In this document: one piece after another, positions 45,657 through 59,973 of the stretch
Numbering within the stretch: the stretch's first letter is position 1
Layout of the letters: each line of letters opens with the position of its first letter
Assembly (NCBI RefSeq): GCF_006715045.1
Contig: NZ_VFML01000001.1
Span: 1,054,001-1,118,000 of the forward strand
Source: Amycolatopsis cihanbeyliensis
Lineage (GTDB): Bacteria > Actinomycetota > Actinomycetes > Mycobacteriales > Pseudonocardiaceae
Length of the DNA stretch: 64,000 nucleotides
Direction of reading: 5' to 3'
The notes under the pieces: generated by a model
Database searches by the model: none
Seen by the model: only the letters and a program-made list of their open reading frames with translations
Told to the model about the DNA's origin: nothing
Made by a program: the position numbers and the translations under genes

Positions 45657-48600
45657 CAGTACTGCACCTCCTGGCTGCGGCGGCGGATCACGGTGACTTC
45701 GTCGCGCTGGTTTCCGGTGGGTCCGAGGTAGTTGAAGGCGAAGGTCAGTTGGGCGTAGCCGCCGATCAAGTGACTGGGCTTGATCATCAACCGGGTCAGC
45801 GAGTTGTGGATGCCGCCCCGCTTGCCGGAGGTCTCGGCGCGGGGCACGTCGATCAGCCGTTCCTGCGCATGGTGCATGTAGACGGTTCCCTCGGGCATCC
45901 GATGGGAGACGACCGCGCGAGCCACGACGACACCGTTGCGGTTCACCGCCTCGATCCAGTCGTTGTCAGATACTTCGATCTTGATCGCGTCCTTGTTGGA
46001 CATCCAGATGGTCGGCCCGCCCCGCGAGAGGCTGAGCATGAACAGGTTGTCCTGGTATTCCGAGTGAATCGACCATTTGCTGTGCGGCGTCAGGTAGCGC
46101 ACGGCGATACCCAGCTCGCCTTGCTCACCGACGCGCGGCTCGGCGAACAGCGCGGTCATGTTCAGCGGAGGGCGGAAAACGGGAAGTCCTTCGCCAAATT
46201 CGGCCATCCAGTCGTGGTCGAGGAAGAAATGCTGCCTGCCGGTGAGTGTGTGCCACGGTTTGAGCCGTTCGACGTTGATGGTGAACGGTGAGTAGCGTCG
46301 GCCTCCGGTTTCCGAGCCGGACCATTCCGGAGAGGTGATCACCGGTACGGGCGCCGACTGTGTGTCGGCAAAGGTGATCTGCTTGCCCTCGTGTTCCGCG
46401 GCGAGGTCGGCGAGCGCCGTTCCGGTGCGCGCCTCCAAAGTGCGAAAGCCCTGGGTGGCGAGGTGCCCGTTGGTGGTACCCGACAGGGCCAGGATCGCCT
46501 CACAGGCGTGCACGTCGCGGACCAGGGACGGGCGCCCTTCGGCCGGTCCGGTACGGATGGTGCCGTTCTTGTGCCGCAGGTACTCCACCTCGCGGCCGAC
46601 CTGGTAGGTGATGCCCTTCGTTGTCGTACCGAGGGACTCCGCCAGCGGCCCCAGCGCGGCCATCTTCGCCGCGATCGCGGTGTAGTCGCGTTCGACGACC
46701 GTGAGCCTCGGCATGGTCACCCCGGGAACGGGCTCGCACTCACCGGCCTTCCAGTCCCGCACGCGCCCGTGCGGGGTGGCGAGTTCGTCGGGAGTGTCAT
46801 GCGTGAGTGGGGTCGCCACGACGTCGTTGCGCGTGCCGAGGTGATCGGCGGCGAGCGTGCTGAACGACTCGGCGATGGCCTGGAAGGCAGCCCAGTCAGT
46901 ACGGGTCTGCCAGGGCGGAGCGATCGCCGGGTTGAACGAGTTCACGAACGGGTGCATGTCGGTGGTGCTCAGGTCATGCTTCTCGTACCACGTGGCAGCG
47001 GGCAGGACGACGTCAGAGAACACCGTGGTGCTGGTCATCCGGAAGTCCAGTGACAGCAGCAGATCGAGCTTGCCCTCGGGGGCCTGCTCGTGCCACACCA
47101 CGTCCTTCGGTCTGGACCCGGGCGGGCTTTCCCGCGCACGCAGGGAGGAGTCGGCCCCCAGCAGGTGCTTGAGGAAGTACTCGTTGCCCTTGCCCGAGGA
47201 GCCGAGCAGGTTGGCCCGCCAGACGCTGAGCACGCGGGGAAAGTTCTGCGGGGAGTCCGGGTCCTCGCAGGCGAAGCGCAGCCGTTCGGATCTCAGCTCG
47301 GCGGTCACGTGCTCGGCCGCCGGGACTCCGGCCCGCTCGGCCTCGTCGGCGAGGTCGAGCGGGTTACGATCGAAGGTCGGGTGTGATGGCATCCAGCCCA
47401 TTCGCGCCGCCTGCGCGATCACATCCGCGGTGGAGCGGCCCGTCAGGCGCCCGCCCGCGGTCGTGGAGGCAAGGGTGTCCGCACCGAACTGGTCGTAGCG
47501 GAACTGGTCGGTATGCAGGTACCAGTAGGCGGTCTGAATCATCTGCCGGGGTGGGCGTGCCCAGTCCAGCCCGAACGCCAGCTGGGTCCATCCGGTGACC
47601 GGGCGGCACTTCTCCTGCCCGACGTAGTGGGCCCAGCCACCGCCGTTGACGCCTTGGCAGCCGGTCAGCGTGGTCAGCGCCAGAAACGCGCGGTAAATGG
47701 TGTCGGAATGGAACCAGTGGTTTGTTCCGGCGCCCATGATGATCATCGACCGGCCGCGGGACTCCTCGGCGTTGGCGGCGAACTCCCGGCCGATCCGCGC
47801 GGCCGCCTGTGCAGGCACGCCGGTGATCGTTTCTTGCCAGGCCGGGGTGTAAGGCTGTTCGGCATCGTCGTAGCCGCTGGGCCACGTGCCGGGAAGCCCG
47901 GCGCGGTGGACGCCGTACTGTGCCAGCAGCAGGTCGAACACGGTGGTGACCAGGTGCCCGCCGACCCGCCGCACCGGGACACCGCGGCGCAGCACATCGG
48001 CGGCCCCGTCCGCTACGTCGAAGCGCGGCAACTCCACGATCACCGCGTCGCCACCCGCGGCCGACAGCAGCGGCTCCACCTCGCCGAGGTCGAGGTTCCA
48101 CCGCCCGGCACCGGCGTCGCCATAGCGGAAGCCCAGCGATCCGTTGGGCACCACCGGATCACCCGTGGCGGCGTCGAGCAGCACCGTTTTGAACGCGGCG
48201 TGGTCGGTGTCTTCGCCGAGATCCTCCGCGGTCAGGAACTTGCCTGGCAGGTAACCGTTCTCGTGCTCCTCCAGCCGGACGAGGAACGGCAGGTCGGTGT
48301 AGCGCGTGACGTAGTCGGCGAAGTACGGCACCTGCCGGTCGACGAAGAACTCGCGCAGGATCACGTGCCCCATCGCCATCGCGAGCGCCCCGTCGGTGCC
48401 GGGGTGTGCGGCGAGCCAGTCGTCGGCGAACTTGACGTTGTCGGCGTAGTCCGGGGACACCGCCACGACCTTCTGCCCGCGGTAACGCGCCTCGGCCATC
48501 CAGTGCGCGTCGGGGGTCCTGGTCACCGGCACGTTGGAGCCCCACATGATCAGGTAACCCGCGTCCCACCAGTCACCGGACTCCGGCACGTCGGTCTGGT

Positions 48601-49327
48601 CGCCGAACACCTGCGGCGAGGCCACCGGCAGGTCGGCGTACCAGTCGTAGAACGACAGCATCGCCCCGCCGAGCAGCGACACGAACCGGGTGCCCGAGGC
48701 ATGCGACACCATTGACATGGCGGGGATCGGCGAGAAACCGGCGACCCGATCCGGGCCGTAGCACTTGATCGTGTGCACATGCGCGGCCGCGACCATCTCG
48801 GTCGCCTCGTCCCAGGAAGCCCGAACCAGGCCTCCCCTGCCGCGCGCGGACTTGTACCGGCGGGCCCGCACCGGGTCCTCGACGATCTCCGCCCAGGCCA
48901 GCACCGGATCCCCGGTACGCTGCTTGGCCTCCCGGTACATCTCCAGCAGCACGCCCCGCACGTAGGGGTAACGCACCCTGGTCGGGGAATAGGTGTACCA
49001 GGAGAAAGCCGCACCTCGTGGGCACCCGCGCGGCTCGTATTCCGGCCGGTCCGGGCCCACCGACGGGTAGTCGGTCTGTTGTGCCTCCCAGGTGATGATG
49101 CCGTCCTTGACGTACACCTTCCACGAGCACGATCCGGTGCAGTTCACCCCGTGCGTGGAACGCACCACCTTGTCGTGGCTCCACCGGTCCCGATAGAACT
49201 CGTCGGCCTGCCTGCCACCGATGTGGTGCAGCGTGCGCAGGTCGTCCGAGACCTCGCCACGAGTGAAGAACCGGCGGGTGCGCACCAGCGCGTCGACGAG
49301 TTCTTTTGCGGCCTGCTCGTCAGACAT
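45656..49327 (-). CDS. narG: Respiratory nitrate reductase alpha subunit (Mo-bisMGD)
   Basis: 1223 residues from ATG 49327. FS0 ligands are H59, C63 and C67 (THGVNCTGSCSW) plus the Cys in YEPRGCPRGAAFSW. The molybdenum-ligand Asp is in FYDWYADLPVASP, and SNVPVTRTPDAHW follows. It reduces nitrate to nitrite on the cytoplasmic face. The length is close to E. coli NarG (1247). No Tat signal is present, as usual for NarG. Its start overlaps the narK stop by 8 bp. Confidence 0.97.
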   Translation of the reverse strand: MSDEQAAKELVDALVRTRRFFTRGEVSDDLRTLHHIGGRQADEFYRDRWSHDKVVRSTHGVNCTGSCSWKVYVKDGIITWEAQQTDYPSVGPDRPEYEPRGCPRGAAFSWYTYSPTRVRYPYVRGVLLEMYREAKQRTGDPVLAWAEIVEDPVRARRYKSARGRGGLVRASWDEATEMVAAAHVHTIKCYGPDRVAGFSPIPAMSMVSHASGTRFVSLLGGAMLSFYDWYADLPVASPQVFGDQTDVPESGDWWDAGYLIMWGSNVPVTRTPDAHWMAEARYRGQKVVAVSPDYADNVKFADDWLAAHPGTDGALAMAMGHVILREFFVDRQVPYFADYVTRYTDLPFLVRLEEHENGYLPGKFLTAEDLGEDTDHAAFKTVLLDAATGDPVVPNGSLGFRYGDAGAGRWNLDLGEVEPLLSAAGGDAVIVELPRFDVADGAADVLRRGVPVRRVGGHLVTTVFDLLLAQYGVHRAGLPGTWPSGYDDAEQPYTPAWQETITGVPAQAAARIGREFAANAEESRGRSMIIMGAGTNHWFHSDTIYRAFLALTTLTGCQGVNGGGWAHYVGQEKCRPVTGWTQLAFGLDWARPPRQMIQTAYWYLHTDQFRYDQFGADTLASTTAGGRLTGRSTADVIAQAARMGWMPSHPTFDRNPLDLADEAERAGVPAAEHVTAELRSERLRFACEDPDSPQNFPRVLSVWRANLLGSSGKGNEYFLKHLLGADSSLRARESPPGSRPKDVVWHEQAPEGKLDLLLSLDFRMTSTTVFSDVVLPAATWYEKHDLSTTDMHPFVNSFNPAIAPPWQTRTDWAAFQAIAESFSTLAADHLGTRNDVVATPLTHDTPDELATPHGRVRDWKAGECEPVPGVTMPRLTVVERDYTAIAAKMAALGPLAESLGTTTKGITYQVGREVEYLRHKNGTIRTGPAEGRPSLVRDVHACEAILALSGTTNGHLATQGFRTLEARTGTALADLAAEHEGKQITFADTQSAPVPVITSPEWSGSETGGRRYSPFTINVERLKPWHTLTGRQHFFLDHDWMAEFGEGLPVFRPPLNMTALFAEPRVGEQGELGIAVRYLTPHSKWSIHSEYQDNLFMLSLSRGGPTIWMSNKDAIKIEVSDNDWIEAVNRNGVVVARAVVSHRMPEGTVYMHHAQERLIDVPRAETSGKRGGIHNSLTRLMIKPSHLIGGYAQLTFAFNYLGPTGNQRDEVTVIRRRSQEVQY

Positions 49328-50552
49328 ATGCCGCCGGCTTCCTGTGCGCGGTGGCAGCGCGACGCACGGTCGTGACGGTGAATGCCAGCGCGGCCGTGGC
49401 GACCAGGGCCAGCGCCACCAGCCCGAGTGCGTAGTTGCCGAACTGGCCGTAGACGGTCCCCATGACCAGCGGCGGCACAAATCCGCCGAGTCCTCCCGCC
49501 GCGCCGACCACACCGGTGACGGCGCCGACCTTGTCGGCAGGCGCGAGCAGAGCCACGAGGGCAAACGTAGCTCCGCTGCCGGCCCCGAGCGCGGCGGCCA
49601 TGGCAAGGAACGCGACAGTGCCCAGTGGTAGGAGAGCGGGAGTGAAGCTCTGGGCGAGCGCGCAGCTGAGCACGACGGCCATCGAGCCGCCGAGGACGCG
49701 GACCGGGCCGAGGCGGTCGGACAGCCAGCCGCCGACGGGGCGCATGAAGACGGCGAGCATCACAAACCCGGCCATCCGGTTGGCGGCGTCAGCCGGGGAG
49801 AGCTGGTACGCGGTACGCAGATAGGCAGGAAGGTAGACGGAGAAGGCGACAAAGCCGCCGAAGGCGAGGGCGTAGAGCGCGGAAGCCTCCCACGTAGCGG
49901 GTAACCGGAGGGTGACCGCGAGGCGGCGGGCGAGGGATTCGGCCGGAGCCCGGCGCCCTGGGGCGTCTCGCAGGACCAACGCGGCGATCCCGGCGTAGGC
50001 GGCCAGCGCAATCGCGGTGAGCGCGAACGGAGCGGTGGTGCCGAACGACCTGGCGAGGTCGACGGCGGTCAGTGCACTGATGGCGGTCCCACCCATGCCG
50101 GCCCCGAAGATCCCGATCGCCAGTCCCCTGCGGTGTGCCGGAAACCAGGCGCTGACGAAAGGGACGCCAATGGCGAACGCGGTACCACCGATACCGAGGA
50201 AGAAACCGCCGATGAGCAGCGCGAACAGCGAATTCTGCCCGGCCAGCCCCAGGAACAGGACGGGCACGATCGTGGCCACGGACACCAGCGGGAACATGAC
50301 CCGGCCGCCGAAGCGGTCGGTCAGCGCGCCGACGGGGATTCGTCCGAGTGAGCCGACCACAACCGGGACGGCCACGATCAAAGCCAACTCGAACGCGCTC
50401 AGGCCCAGTTCCTCCTGGAAGCGGGGGGCGAGCGGGCTGAGCAGCGCCCAAGCCCAGAAGTTCAGCGCGAAACCCAGCGTGGCCAACGCCAGCATCAGCC
50501 AGGCCCGACCACCATGGTCCCTGCTCTGCGTATGCCGTTCTGCGGTCAACAT
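49320..50552 (-). CDS. narK: Nitrate/nitrite transporter NarK (MFS)
   Basis: 410 residues with twelve predicted helices. The motif GRIPVGALTDRFGGRVMFPLVS is the MFS loop 2-3 signature, and GIGGTAFAIGVPFVSAWFPAHRRGLAIGIFGAG and GAAGGLGGFVPPLVMG are nitrate-porter glycine-rich motifs. It imports nitrate and/or exports nitrite. It leads the narKGHJI operon; overlap with narG suggests coupling. The ATG at 50552 is clear. Confidence 0.93.
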   Translation of the reverse strand: MLTAERHTQSRDHGGRAWLMLALATLGFALNFWAWALLSPLAPRFQEELGLSAFELALIVAVPVVVGSLGRIPVGALTDRFGGRVMFPLVSVATIVPVLFLGLAGQNSLFALLIGGFFLGIGGTAFAIGVPFVSAWFPAHRRGLAIGIFGAGMGGTAISALTAVDLARSFGTTAPFALTAIALAAYAGIAALVLRDAPGRRAPAESLARRLAVTLRLPATWEASALYALAFGGFVAFSVYLPAYLRTAYQLSPADAANRMAGFVMLAVFMRPVGGWLSDRLGPVRVLGGSMAVVLSCALAQSFTPALLPLGTVAFLAMAAALGAGSGATFALVALLAPADKVGAVTGVVGAAGGLGGFVPPLVMGTVYGQFGNYALGLVALALVATAALAFTVTTVRRAATAHRKPAAYV

Positions 50553-51017
50553 CGTCCATCCGGTCTCGTACGGATCAGTGGGCGTCTTCGAGTCTGCGAC
50601 CCGCGGGGCCGACCCGGGTAGGGATTCGGGACCCCAATGCGCCTACCGAACGGCCATCCTGGAAAGGACCTTCGCCTCTGCCCATGACCCGGGTGTTGGC
50701 GAGTGTTCCCTGGTCTGGCGGTCCTCACCCTTGACTTACCTCGGGAAAGGGGCAGATAAGCAAGTGCACGGCGGTCGCGATCGCGATGGAAATGACCACC
50801 GCCATGCAGGGACCGAAGCCGACGGCTACCGCGAAGTTGTCAAGCGGGCGAGCCCGGACGCTCGAGCCACCCGCTCACGAGACCGGGCGGGATGTGGTGA
50901 CGCCCGGCGAGGTGGGCTCGTTCGTGACTCAGGACCGCGGCGAGACACCGCCCTGGCAGCCACCCGGTGCGGCTGCTGCGCACACCGGACCTCGCGCTGG
51001 CGCACACCGCTGCTCAC
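50553..51017. promoter_or_regulatory. narK upstream region with a DosR-like palindrome
   Basis: About 465 bp with no credible gene. GGGATTCGGGACCC at 50621-50634, about 70 bp before the narK start, matches the mycobacterial DosR consensus GGGACTTTNGTCCC at 9 of 13 defined positions. Other direct or palindromic signals are not clear. Regulation by a DosR-type factor is an inference. Confidence 0.35.
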
Positions 51018-51358
51018 GACCGGCCCGGTCACGCAGCCCGCCCTCGCACCGGAGCTGCCCGGCGCACTGGACGTGGTCGGGCATCATGGGCGCGGTGCTG
51101 ACGCGGAACGACGTCACGATCGGTGTCATCGCCGCCCCCAGCCACCTCGCGCCGGACGGCGTCCGGCGCGCCTTCCGCGCTGCACCGACACGTGTCATGC
51201 TCGTCACCGATGCGCTGGCGACCAGCACCCCGGCCGCACTCTTCCCTGGTCGAGACCTCGGCCTGCTCCGGCCCGCCGACCGGGCCGACATCCTGGTTCT
51301 CGACGACGGGCTGATCCCGCGCACGGTGCTCGACCGGGGTGTCCCGGCCGAGCCGTGA
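51018..51358 (+). pseudogene. Decayed N-acetylglucosamine-6-phosphate deacetylase (NagA) C-terminal remnant
   Basis: One frame encodes VTQPALAPELPGALDVV, the NagA-type LAPE motif. A second frame gives VMLVTDALATS, then GLLRPADRADILVLDDGLIP to the stop at 51358, corresponding to the metal-ligand TDA motif and the GxLxxGxxADLVVLD end of NagA. The N-terminal two thirds are absent and at least one frameshift separates the parts. It is a relic. Confidence 0.65.
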
Positions 51359-51364
51359 CACGGT

Positions 51365-53734
51365 TCAGTGCCGCCAGGTCCAGTCGCGGATCTCGGGCAG
51401 GTCCTCGCCGTGGGTGCGGATCCAGGTGTGGTGGCGCTGCCGGGACTCGGCCATGCGCTGCCGCAGTTCGGCGGCGGTCGTGGAGAGCCCTGGTACCCGG
51501 TCGATGGTGTCGATGACGAGTTGGAAGCGGTCCATGTCGTTGCGGACGAGCATGTCGAACGGTGTCGTGGTGGTGCCTTCTTCCTTGTAGCCGCGCACGT
51601 GCAGGTTGGGGTGGTTGTGCCTGCGGTAGGCCAGGCGGTGGATCAGCCACGGGTAGCCGTGGTAGGCGAAGATCACCGGCCGGTCGGTGGTGAACAGGGC
51701 GTCGAACTCCCGGTCGGACAGCCCGTGCGGATGCTCGCTCTCCGGCTGCAACCGCATCAGGTCCACCACATTCACCACCCGCACCGCCAACCCGGGCAAG
51801 TGCTCCCGCAGCAGGGACGCGGCGGCCAGCACCTCGAGGGTCGGCGCGTCCCCCGCGCAGGCGAGCACGATGTCCGGCTCCCGCCCTGCCGAGGTGCCCG
51901 CCCACTCCCAGATACTCGCGCCGCGGACGCAGTGCAGCGCGGCCTGCTCGGCGTCCAGCCAGTTCGGGGTGTCGTTCTTGCCCGCCACGACGACGTTGAC
52001 GTAGTCCCGGCTGGCCAGGCAGTGCTCGGCTACCGAAAGCAGGGTGTTCGCGTCCGGCGGCAGGTACACTCGCACCACTTCGGCGCTCTTGTTCGCCACG
52101 TGGTCGATGAACCCGGGGTCCTGGTGGGAGAAGCCGTTGTGGTCCTGCCGCCACACGTGCGAGGTCAGCAGGTAGTTCAGCGAAGCCACCGGGCGCCGCC
52201 ACGGAATCGTGCGGTGCACCTTCAGCCATTTCACATGCTGGTTGAGCATCGAGTCGACGATGTGCACGAACGCCTCGTAGCAGGAGAACATCCCGTGCCG
52301 CCCGGTGAGCAGGTAGCCCTCGAGCCAGCCCTGGCACACGTGCTCGGACAGCACCTCGAGCACGCGGCCGTGCCGGGACAGGTGCTCGTCGACCGGCTCG
52401 ATCGCGGCCTGCCATGCCTTGCCGGTCACCTCGTACACGGCGCCCAGTCGGTTCGAGGCGGTCTCGTCCGGACCGAACAGCCGGAAGTTCTCCGGGTTGC
52501 GGTGGAACACCTCGCGCAGGTACTCGCCGAGCACCCGGGTGGGTTCCGCGCTGGTCACACCCGGCTCCGGCGCGTCGACCGCGTAGCCGGCCGCGGCAGG
52601 CAGCGCCAGCGGACGCAGCAGCCCGCCGTGGGCGTGCGGGCTGGCTCCCATCCGGCGCTCGCCGGAAGGAACCAGTGCTCGCACGATGCCGGTGGGCGCG
52701 CCGTGCTCGTCGAACAGCTCCTCGGGCCGGTAGGAACGCAGCCACCGTTCCAGCGCGGCGAGGTGTTCCGGGTTCTCCCGCACGGCGGGCAGCGGCACCT
52801 GGTGCGACCGCCACGTTCCTTCCACCTGCACACCATCTACTGTGGATGGTCCGGTCCAGCCTTTCGGGCTGCGCAGCACGATCATCGGCCAGCGGACCCG
52901 GTCCTCGTCGGCTTGCCCGGATCGGGCCATGTGCTGGATCCGGCGGATCTCGCCGACCACGTCATCGAGGGCACTCGCCATCGCCTGGTGCATGGCGGTG
53001 GGTTCGTGCCCCTCGACGTAGCGCGGGGCGTAGCCGTGACCGCGTAGCAACCGGTCGAGGTCCTCGGCGGGGATGCGGGACAGTACGGTCGGGTTGGCGA
53101 TCTTGTAGCCGTTGAGGTGCAGGATCGGCAGCACCGCCCCGTCCCGGACCGGGTCGAGGAACGTCGTGCCGTGCCAGCTCGCTGCGAGTGGACCGGTCTC
53201 GGCCTCCCCGTCCCCGACGACGCACGCCACGACCAGGTCGGGGTTGTCGAAGGCCGCGCCGAAGGCGTGGGCCAGCGAGTACCCTAGCTCGCCACCCTCG
53301 TGGATCGAGCCGGGCACCTGCGGCGCGACATGGCTGGGCACCCCGCCGGGGAAGGAGAACTGGCGGAACAGCTGCCGCATGCCCTCGGCGTCCTGGGACA
53401 CCTCCGGGCACAACTCCGAGTAGCTGCCCTCCAGCCAGGTGTTGGCCAGCAGGGCGGGACCGCCGTGGCCGGGCCCGGTCACGAACAGCATGTCCAGCTC
53501 GTAGGCCAGGATGGCGCGGTTCAGGTGCGCGTAGACGAAATTGAGTCCCGGCGAGGTGCCCCAGTGCCCGAGCAGCCGTGGCTTGACCTGCTCGGCGCGC
53601 AGCGGCCTGCGCAGCAACGGGTTGTCCATCAGGTAGATCTGACCGACGGACAGGTAGTTCGCCGCCCGCCACAAGGCGTCCACCTGCGACAGCTCGGCGG
53701 ACGTGAGCGAAGGGTTCCGGGCCGGCGCGCTCAT
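51365..53734 (-). CDS. xfp: Xylulose-5-phosphate/fructose-6-phosphate phosphoketolase
   Basis: 789 residues from ATG 53734, the normal size. ThDP-enzyme features are visible: [59 protein letters not shown] (ThDP GDGxE motif), [17 protein letters not shown], and [23 protein letters not shown] at the end. It cleaves sugar phosphates to acetyl phosphate plus a triose or tetrose phosphate. Acetate kinase 7 kb away would convert acetyl phosphate to ATP. The start overlaps the upstream stress-protein stop (ATGA). Confidence 0.96.
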   Translation of the reverse strand: MSAPARNPSLTSAELSQVDALWRAANYLSVGQIYLMDNPLLRRPLRAEQVKPRLLGHWGTSPGLNFVYAHLNRAILAYELDMLFVTGPGHGGPALLANTWLEGSYSELCPEVSQDAEGMRQLFRQFSFPGGVPSHVAPQVPGSIHEGGELGYSLAHAFGAAFDNPDLVVACVVGDGEAETGPLAASWHGTTFLDPVRDGAVLPILHLNGYKIANPTVLSRIPAEDLDRLLRGHGYAPRYVEGHEPTAMHQAMASALDDVVGEIRRIQHMARSGQADEDRVRWPMIVLRSPKGWTGPSTVDGVQVEGTWRSHQVPLPAVRENPEHLAALERWLRSYRPEELFDEHGAPTGIVRALVPSGERRMGASPHAHGGLLRPLALPAAAGYAVDAPEPGVTSAEPTRVLGEYLREVFHRNPENFRLFGPDETASNRLGAVYEVTGKAWQAAIEPVDEHLSRHGRVLEVLSEHVCQGWLEGYLLTGRHGMFSCYEAFVHIVDSMLNQHVKWLKVHRTIPWRRPVASLNYLLTSHVWRQDHNGFSHQDPGFIDHVANKSAEVVRVYLPPDANTLLSVAEHCLASRDYVNVVVAGKNDTPNWLDAEQAALHCVRGASIWEWAGTSAGREPDIVLACAGDAPTLEVLAAASLLREHLPGLAVRVVNVVDLMRLQPESEHPHGLSDREFDALFTTDRPVIFAYHGYPWLIHRLAYRRHNHPNLHVRGYKEEGTTTTPFDMLVRNDMDRFQLVIDTIDRVPGLSTTAAELRQRMAESRQRHHTWIRTHGEDLPEIRDWTWRH

Positions 53735-54624
53735 TCCGGCCTCCCCGTGCACACGATCATCACCGGGCACTGCGCGTGCTGGATCAGTGCCTGGCTGGTC
53801 GAACCGAGCAGCAGCCCCTGGATGCCACCGCGCCCTCGGCTGCCCACCACCACTAGCGCGGCGCCTGCGGCCAGCTCCAGCAGCCGGTGCCGGGGCCGGT
53901 CCCGCACCACGTCCCGCTCCACCGGAACGTCCGGATAGCGTTCCTGCCATCCGGCCAGCCGCTGCGCCAGCAGCCGTTCGCCGTCCTCGGCGAAGCGCTC
54001 GGGGTGACCGAGCAGCCGCGAGGACGAGGTCGCGCTGTCGTAGTCGACATCCGTCCACGCGTGGGCCGCGATCAGCGGCGCCCGGCGCCAGGACGCCTCT
54101 TCGAACGCGGCCGCGAGCGCCGCCTCGCTGGTCGGGCTGCCGTCCACGCCGACCACGAGCCGCCTGCCGTCCGGGACCTCCTGGCCACGGACGACCACTA
54201 CCGGGCAGCCGGCGTGCGAGGCCACCGCCACGGCGGTGGAGCCGATCCGCATACCGTCGAACCCGCCCGCGCCCTCGGCACCGAGCACCACCATCCGCGC
54301 GGTCCGGGCCGCTTCCAGCAGCACCGGGATCGGCAGCCGGGTCGACAGCTCGGTGGCCACCGCGAGGCCGGGCGCGGCCTCGCGGGCCAGCTTCTCGGCC
54401 TCGGCCAGCACGTCACCGGCTTGGCGTCTCAGCTCACCCAGCGCTTCGCGCGGAATGGGCAGGCCCGCTCCGAAGTATCCGCCTTCCAGGCCGCCCGCGT
54501 ACACGATGCGCAGCCCGGTCCCGCGTCCCGCCGCGGCGCGGGCCGCCCAGCGCACTGCTTGGTGCGCGGCGGCCGATCCGTCGACGCCGACGACGAGGTC
54601 GCCAGTGGTCGCTGTCTTTTCCAT
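53731..54624 (-). CDS. Universal stress protein, two UspA domains
   Basis: 297 residues with tandem UspA folds. Each has a start motif ([42 protein letters not shown]) and the nucleotide-binding G-x2-G-x9-G-S/T ([32 protein letters not shown]), so ATP binding is expected. Double UspA proteins of this type belong to the DosR dormancy regulon in mycobacteria. It is followed by xfp with a 4-bp overlap. Confidence 0.92.
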   Translation of the reverse strand: MEKTATTGDLVVGVDGSAAAHQAVRWAARAAAGRGTGLRIVYAGGLEGGYFGAGLPIPREALGELRRQAGDVLAEAEKLAREAAPGLAVATELSTRLPIPVLLEAARTARMVVLGAEGAGGFDGMRIGSTAVAVASHAGCPVVVVRGQEVPDGRRLVVGVDGSPTSEAALAAAFEEASWRRAPLIAAHAWTDVDYDSATSSSRLLGHPERFAEDGERLLAQRLAGWQERYPDVPVERDVVRDRPRHRLLELAAGAALVVVGSRGRGGIQGLLLGSTSQALIQHAQCPVMIVCTGRPE

Positions 54625-54658
54625 GTCTATTCCGTTCCTGTGCAGTCGCAGGGGACGT

Positions 54659-55054
54659 TCAGGCTGGGCGCCTGCGCCCGGCCTCGGTGCGCAGCGCGTG
54701 GTGGCAGGCGTCCGCGAGCTGGTCGGCCGTGGCCACCGTGGTCCGGTTCCTCAGGCCGGGGGGTACCGGCATCGGCAGGCCCGGCTCGGCTGGGACGAGC
54801 GCCACCTGCAGCCCGGCGCGCACGGCACAGACCACGCCGAACTCCCGGGCGGTCAGCTCGGGCCCAGCGGACCGCACGTCGACCATGAGTGCCACGGGCT
54901 TGGGTCCGTCCAGCGGACAACCGGCCCCTGGCGCGAGCGCCCGGCAGATTCCGCTGCTGCTGTGGCAGGTACTGACCGTGCACCCTTCGGCACGCAGGCG
55001 GGCGACGAGTTCGTCGCCGTCGCCGAAGGCCGCCTCGGTCACCAGGACATGCAT
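54659..55054 (-). CDS. Receiver-like small protein of unknown function
   Basis: 131 residues, not confidently assigned. It starts MHVLVTEAAFGDGDELVARLRAEGCTV, which resembles the first beta-alpha unit of a response-regulator receiver, and continues with PVALMVDVRSAGPELTAREFGV, where an Asp falls near the usual phosphorylation strand. There is no output domain. It lies between two UspA genes in the same operon, so a role in stress signalling is plausible but unproven. Confidence 0.65.
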   Translation of the reverse strand: MHVLVTEAAFGDGDELVARLRAEGCTVSTCHSSSGICRALAPGAGCPLDGPKPVALMVDVRSAGPELTAREFGVVCAVRAGLQVALVPAEPGLPMPVPPGLRNRTTVATADQLADACHHALRTEAGRRRPA

Positions 55055-55064
55055 GATCGTCTCC

Positions 55065-55976
55065 TCACTTCGTTTCGGGTCGGTGCGGCCGGACGACGGC
55101 GACCGGGCAGGTGCTGTGGTGCAGCAGTGCCTGGCTGGTCGAGCCGAGCAGCATGCCGCGGAAGCCCCCGAGGCCGCGCGAGCCGACGACGATCAGCTGC
55201 GCGCCGTCGGCTTCGTTGAGCAGGCCGCGCACCGGCCGGTCCTTGATCGTGTGTTGCTCGAGTTCGACGTCGGGATACTTCGCCCGCCACCCGGCGAGCC
55301 GCTCGGCCAGCAGCCTGCGTTCGTCCTCGGTGATCTGTTGGTAGTCCAGGCCCAGCGGGGCCAGTGCCCAGGTCTCCCCCAGGGCGATGTCGTTCCAGGT
55401 GTGCACCGCGACCAGCGGAACACCCCGCGAGGCGGCGGCCTCGAACGCGAACTCGACCGCGGCGTCGCTGCCAGGCGAGCCGTCCACCCCGACCACGACC
55501 GGTCCCTGCTCGGGTGGCGCCGTGTCGAGCGTCCGGCCGCGCACGACCACGACGGGGCAGTGACCGTGCGCGGCCAGTTCGACCGCGGTGGAGCCGACCA
55601 GCAGCCCGCTGAACCCGCCGAGGCCGCGCGAGCCAAGCACGACCAGGTCGGCCGAGGCCGACTCGCGCACGAGTTGTTCGGCGGCCTGCCCGATCCGCAG
55701 GTCCTTGCGGATCCGCACGTCGGGCGCGGCGCGCAGGGCCACCCGGTCGGCGGCGGCGAGATACTCGTGTCCCTGCTCGGTGAGCGCGTCGCGGTAGCTG
55801 CGGGGCAGCGGCACGGGAACGTAGGGTTTCGTGGGTGGTAGGTAGCACGCGTGGAGCAGCCGCAGTGGGGCGCCGCGCCGGGCCGCTTCCCTGGCGGCCC
55901 AGCGCACGGCGTGCTCGGCGGATGGGGATCCGTCCACGCCGACCAGGACTGGCCGGTGCGGCTGAAATTCGGTCAT
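55065..55976 (-). CDS. Universal stress protein, two UspA domains
   Basis: 303 residues from ATG 55976, after GAGGAG. Two UspA domains with VLVGVDGSPSAEHAVRWAAREA and [22 protein letters not shown], and the ATP-site patterns GSRGLGGFSGLLVGST and GSRGLGGFRGMLLGST, both intact. It is closely similar in layout to the neighbouring 53731-54624 protein, suggesting local duplication. It is 10 bp upstream of the receiver-like gene. Confidence 0.92.
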   Translation of the reverse strand: MTEFQPHRPVLVGVDGSPSAEHAVRWAAREAARRGAPLRLLHACYLPPTKPYVPVPLPRSYRDALTEQGHEYLAAADRVALRAAPDVRIRKDLRIGQAAEQLVRESASADLVVLGSRGLGGFSGLLVGSTAVELAAHGHCPVVVVRGRTLDTAPPEQGPVVVGVDGSPGSDAAVEFAFEAAASRGVPLVAVHTWNDIALGETWALAPLGLDYQQITEDERRLLAERLAGWRAKYPDVELEQHTIKDRPVRGLLNEADGAQLIVVGSRGLGGFRGMLLGSTSQALLHHSTCPVAVVRPHRPETK

Positions 55977-55987
55977 CACGGGGCTCC

Positions 55988-59799
<3,812 letters not shown>

Positions 59800-59814
59800 C
59801 CGAGCCATGCACCG

Positions 59815-59854
59815 GACAGGGGTTGTGCGGGTGCCCGCCCGCACAACCCCTGTC
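59815..59854 (+). terminator. Strong terminator after the DosS-like gene
   Basis: A 17-bp perfect stem GACAGGGGTTGTGCGGG (59815-59831) pairs with 59838-59854 around a 6-base loop, 16 bp past the stop codon. Confidence 0.88.
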
Positions 59855-59973
59855 TGCCGGTCAGCCCGAGGTGGGGTCGGAAGTTCTCTCCGCCCAGGTC
59901 AATCGGCCGTGGTCCGCCACTGGCCTGCCGCGCATCGTGGGGACACGAGTTCCCGTGGCGCGAGGAGGATCCC

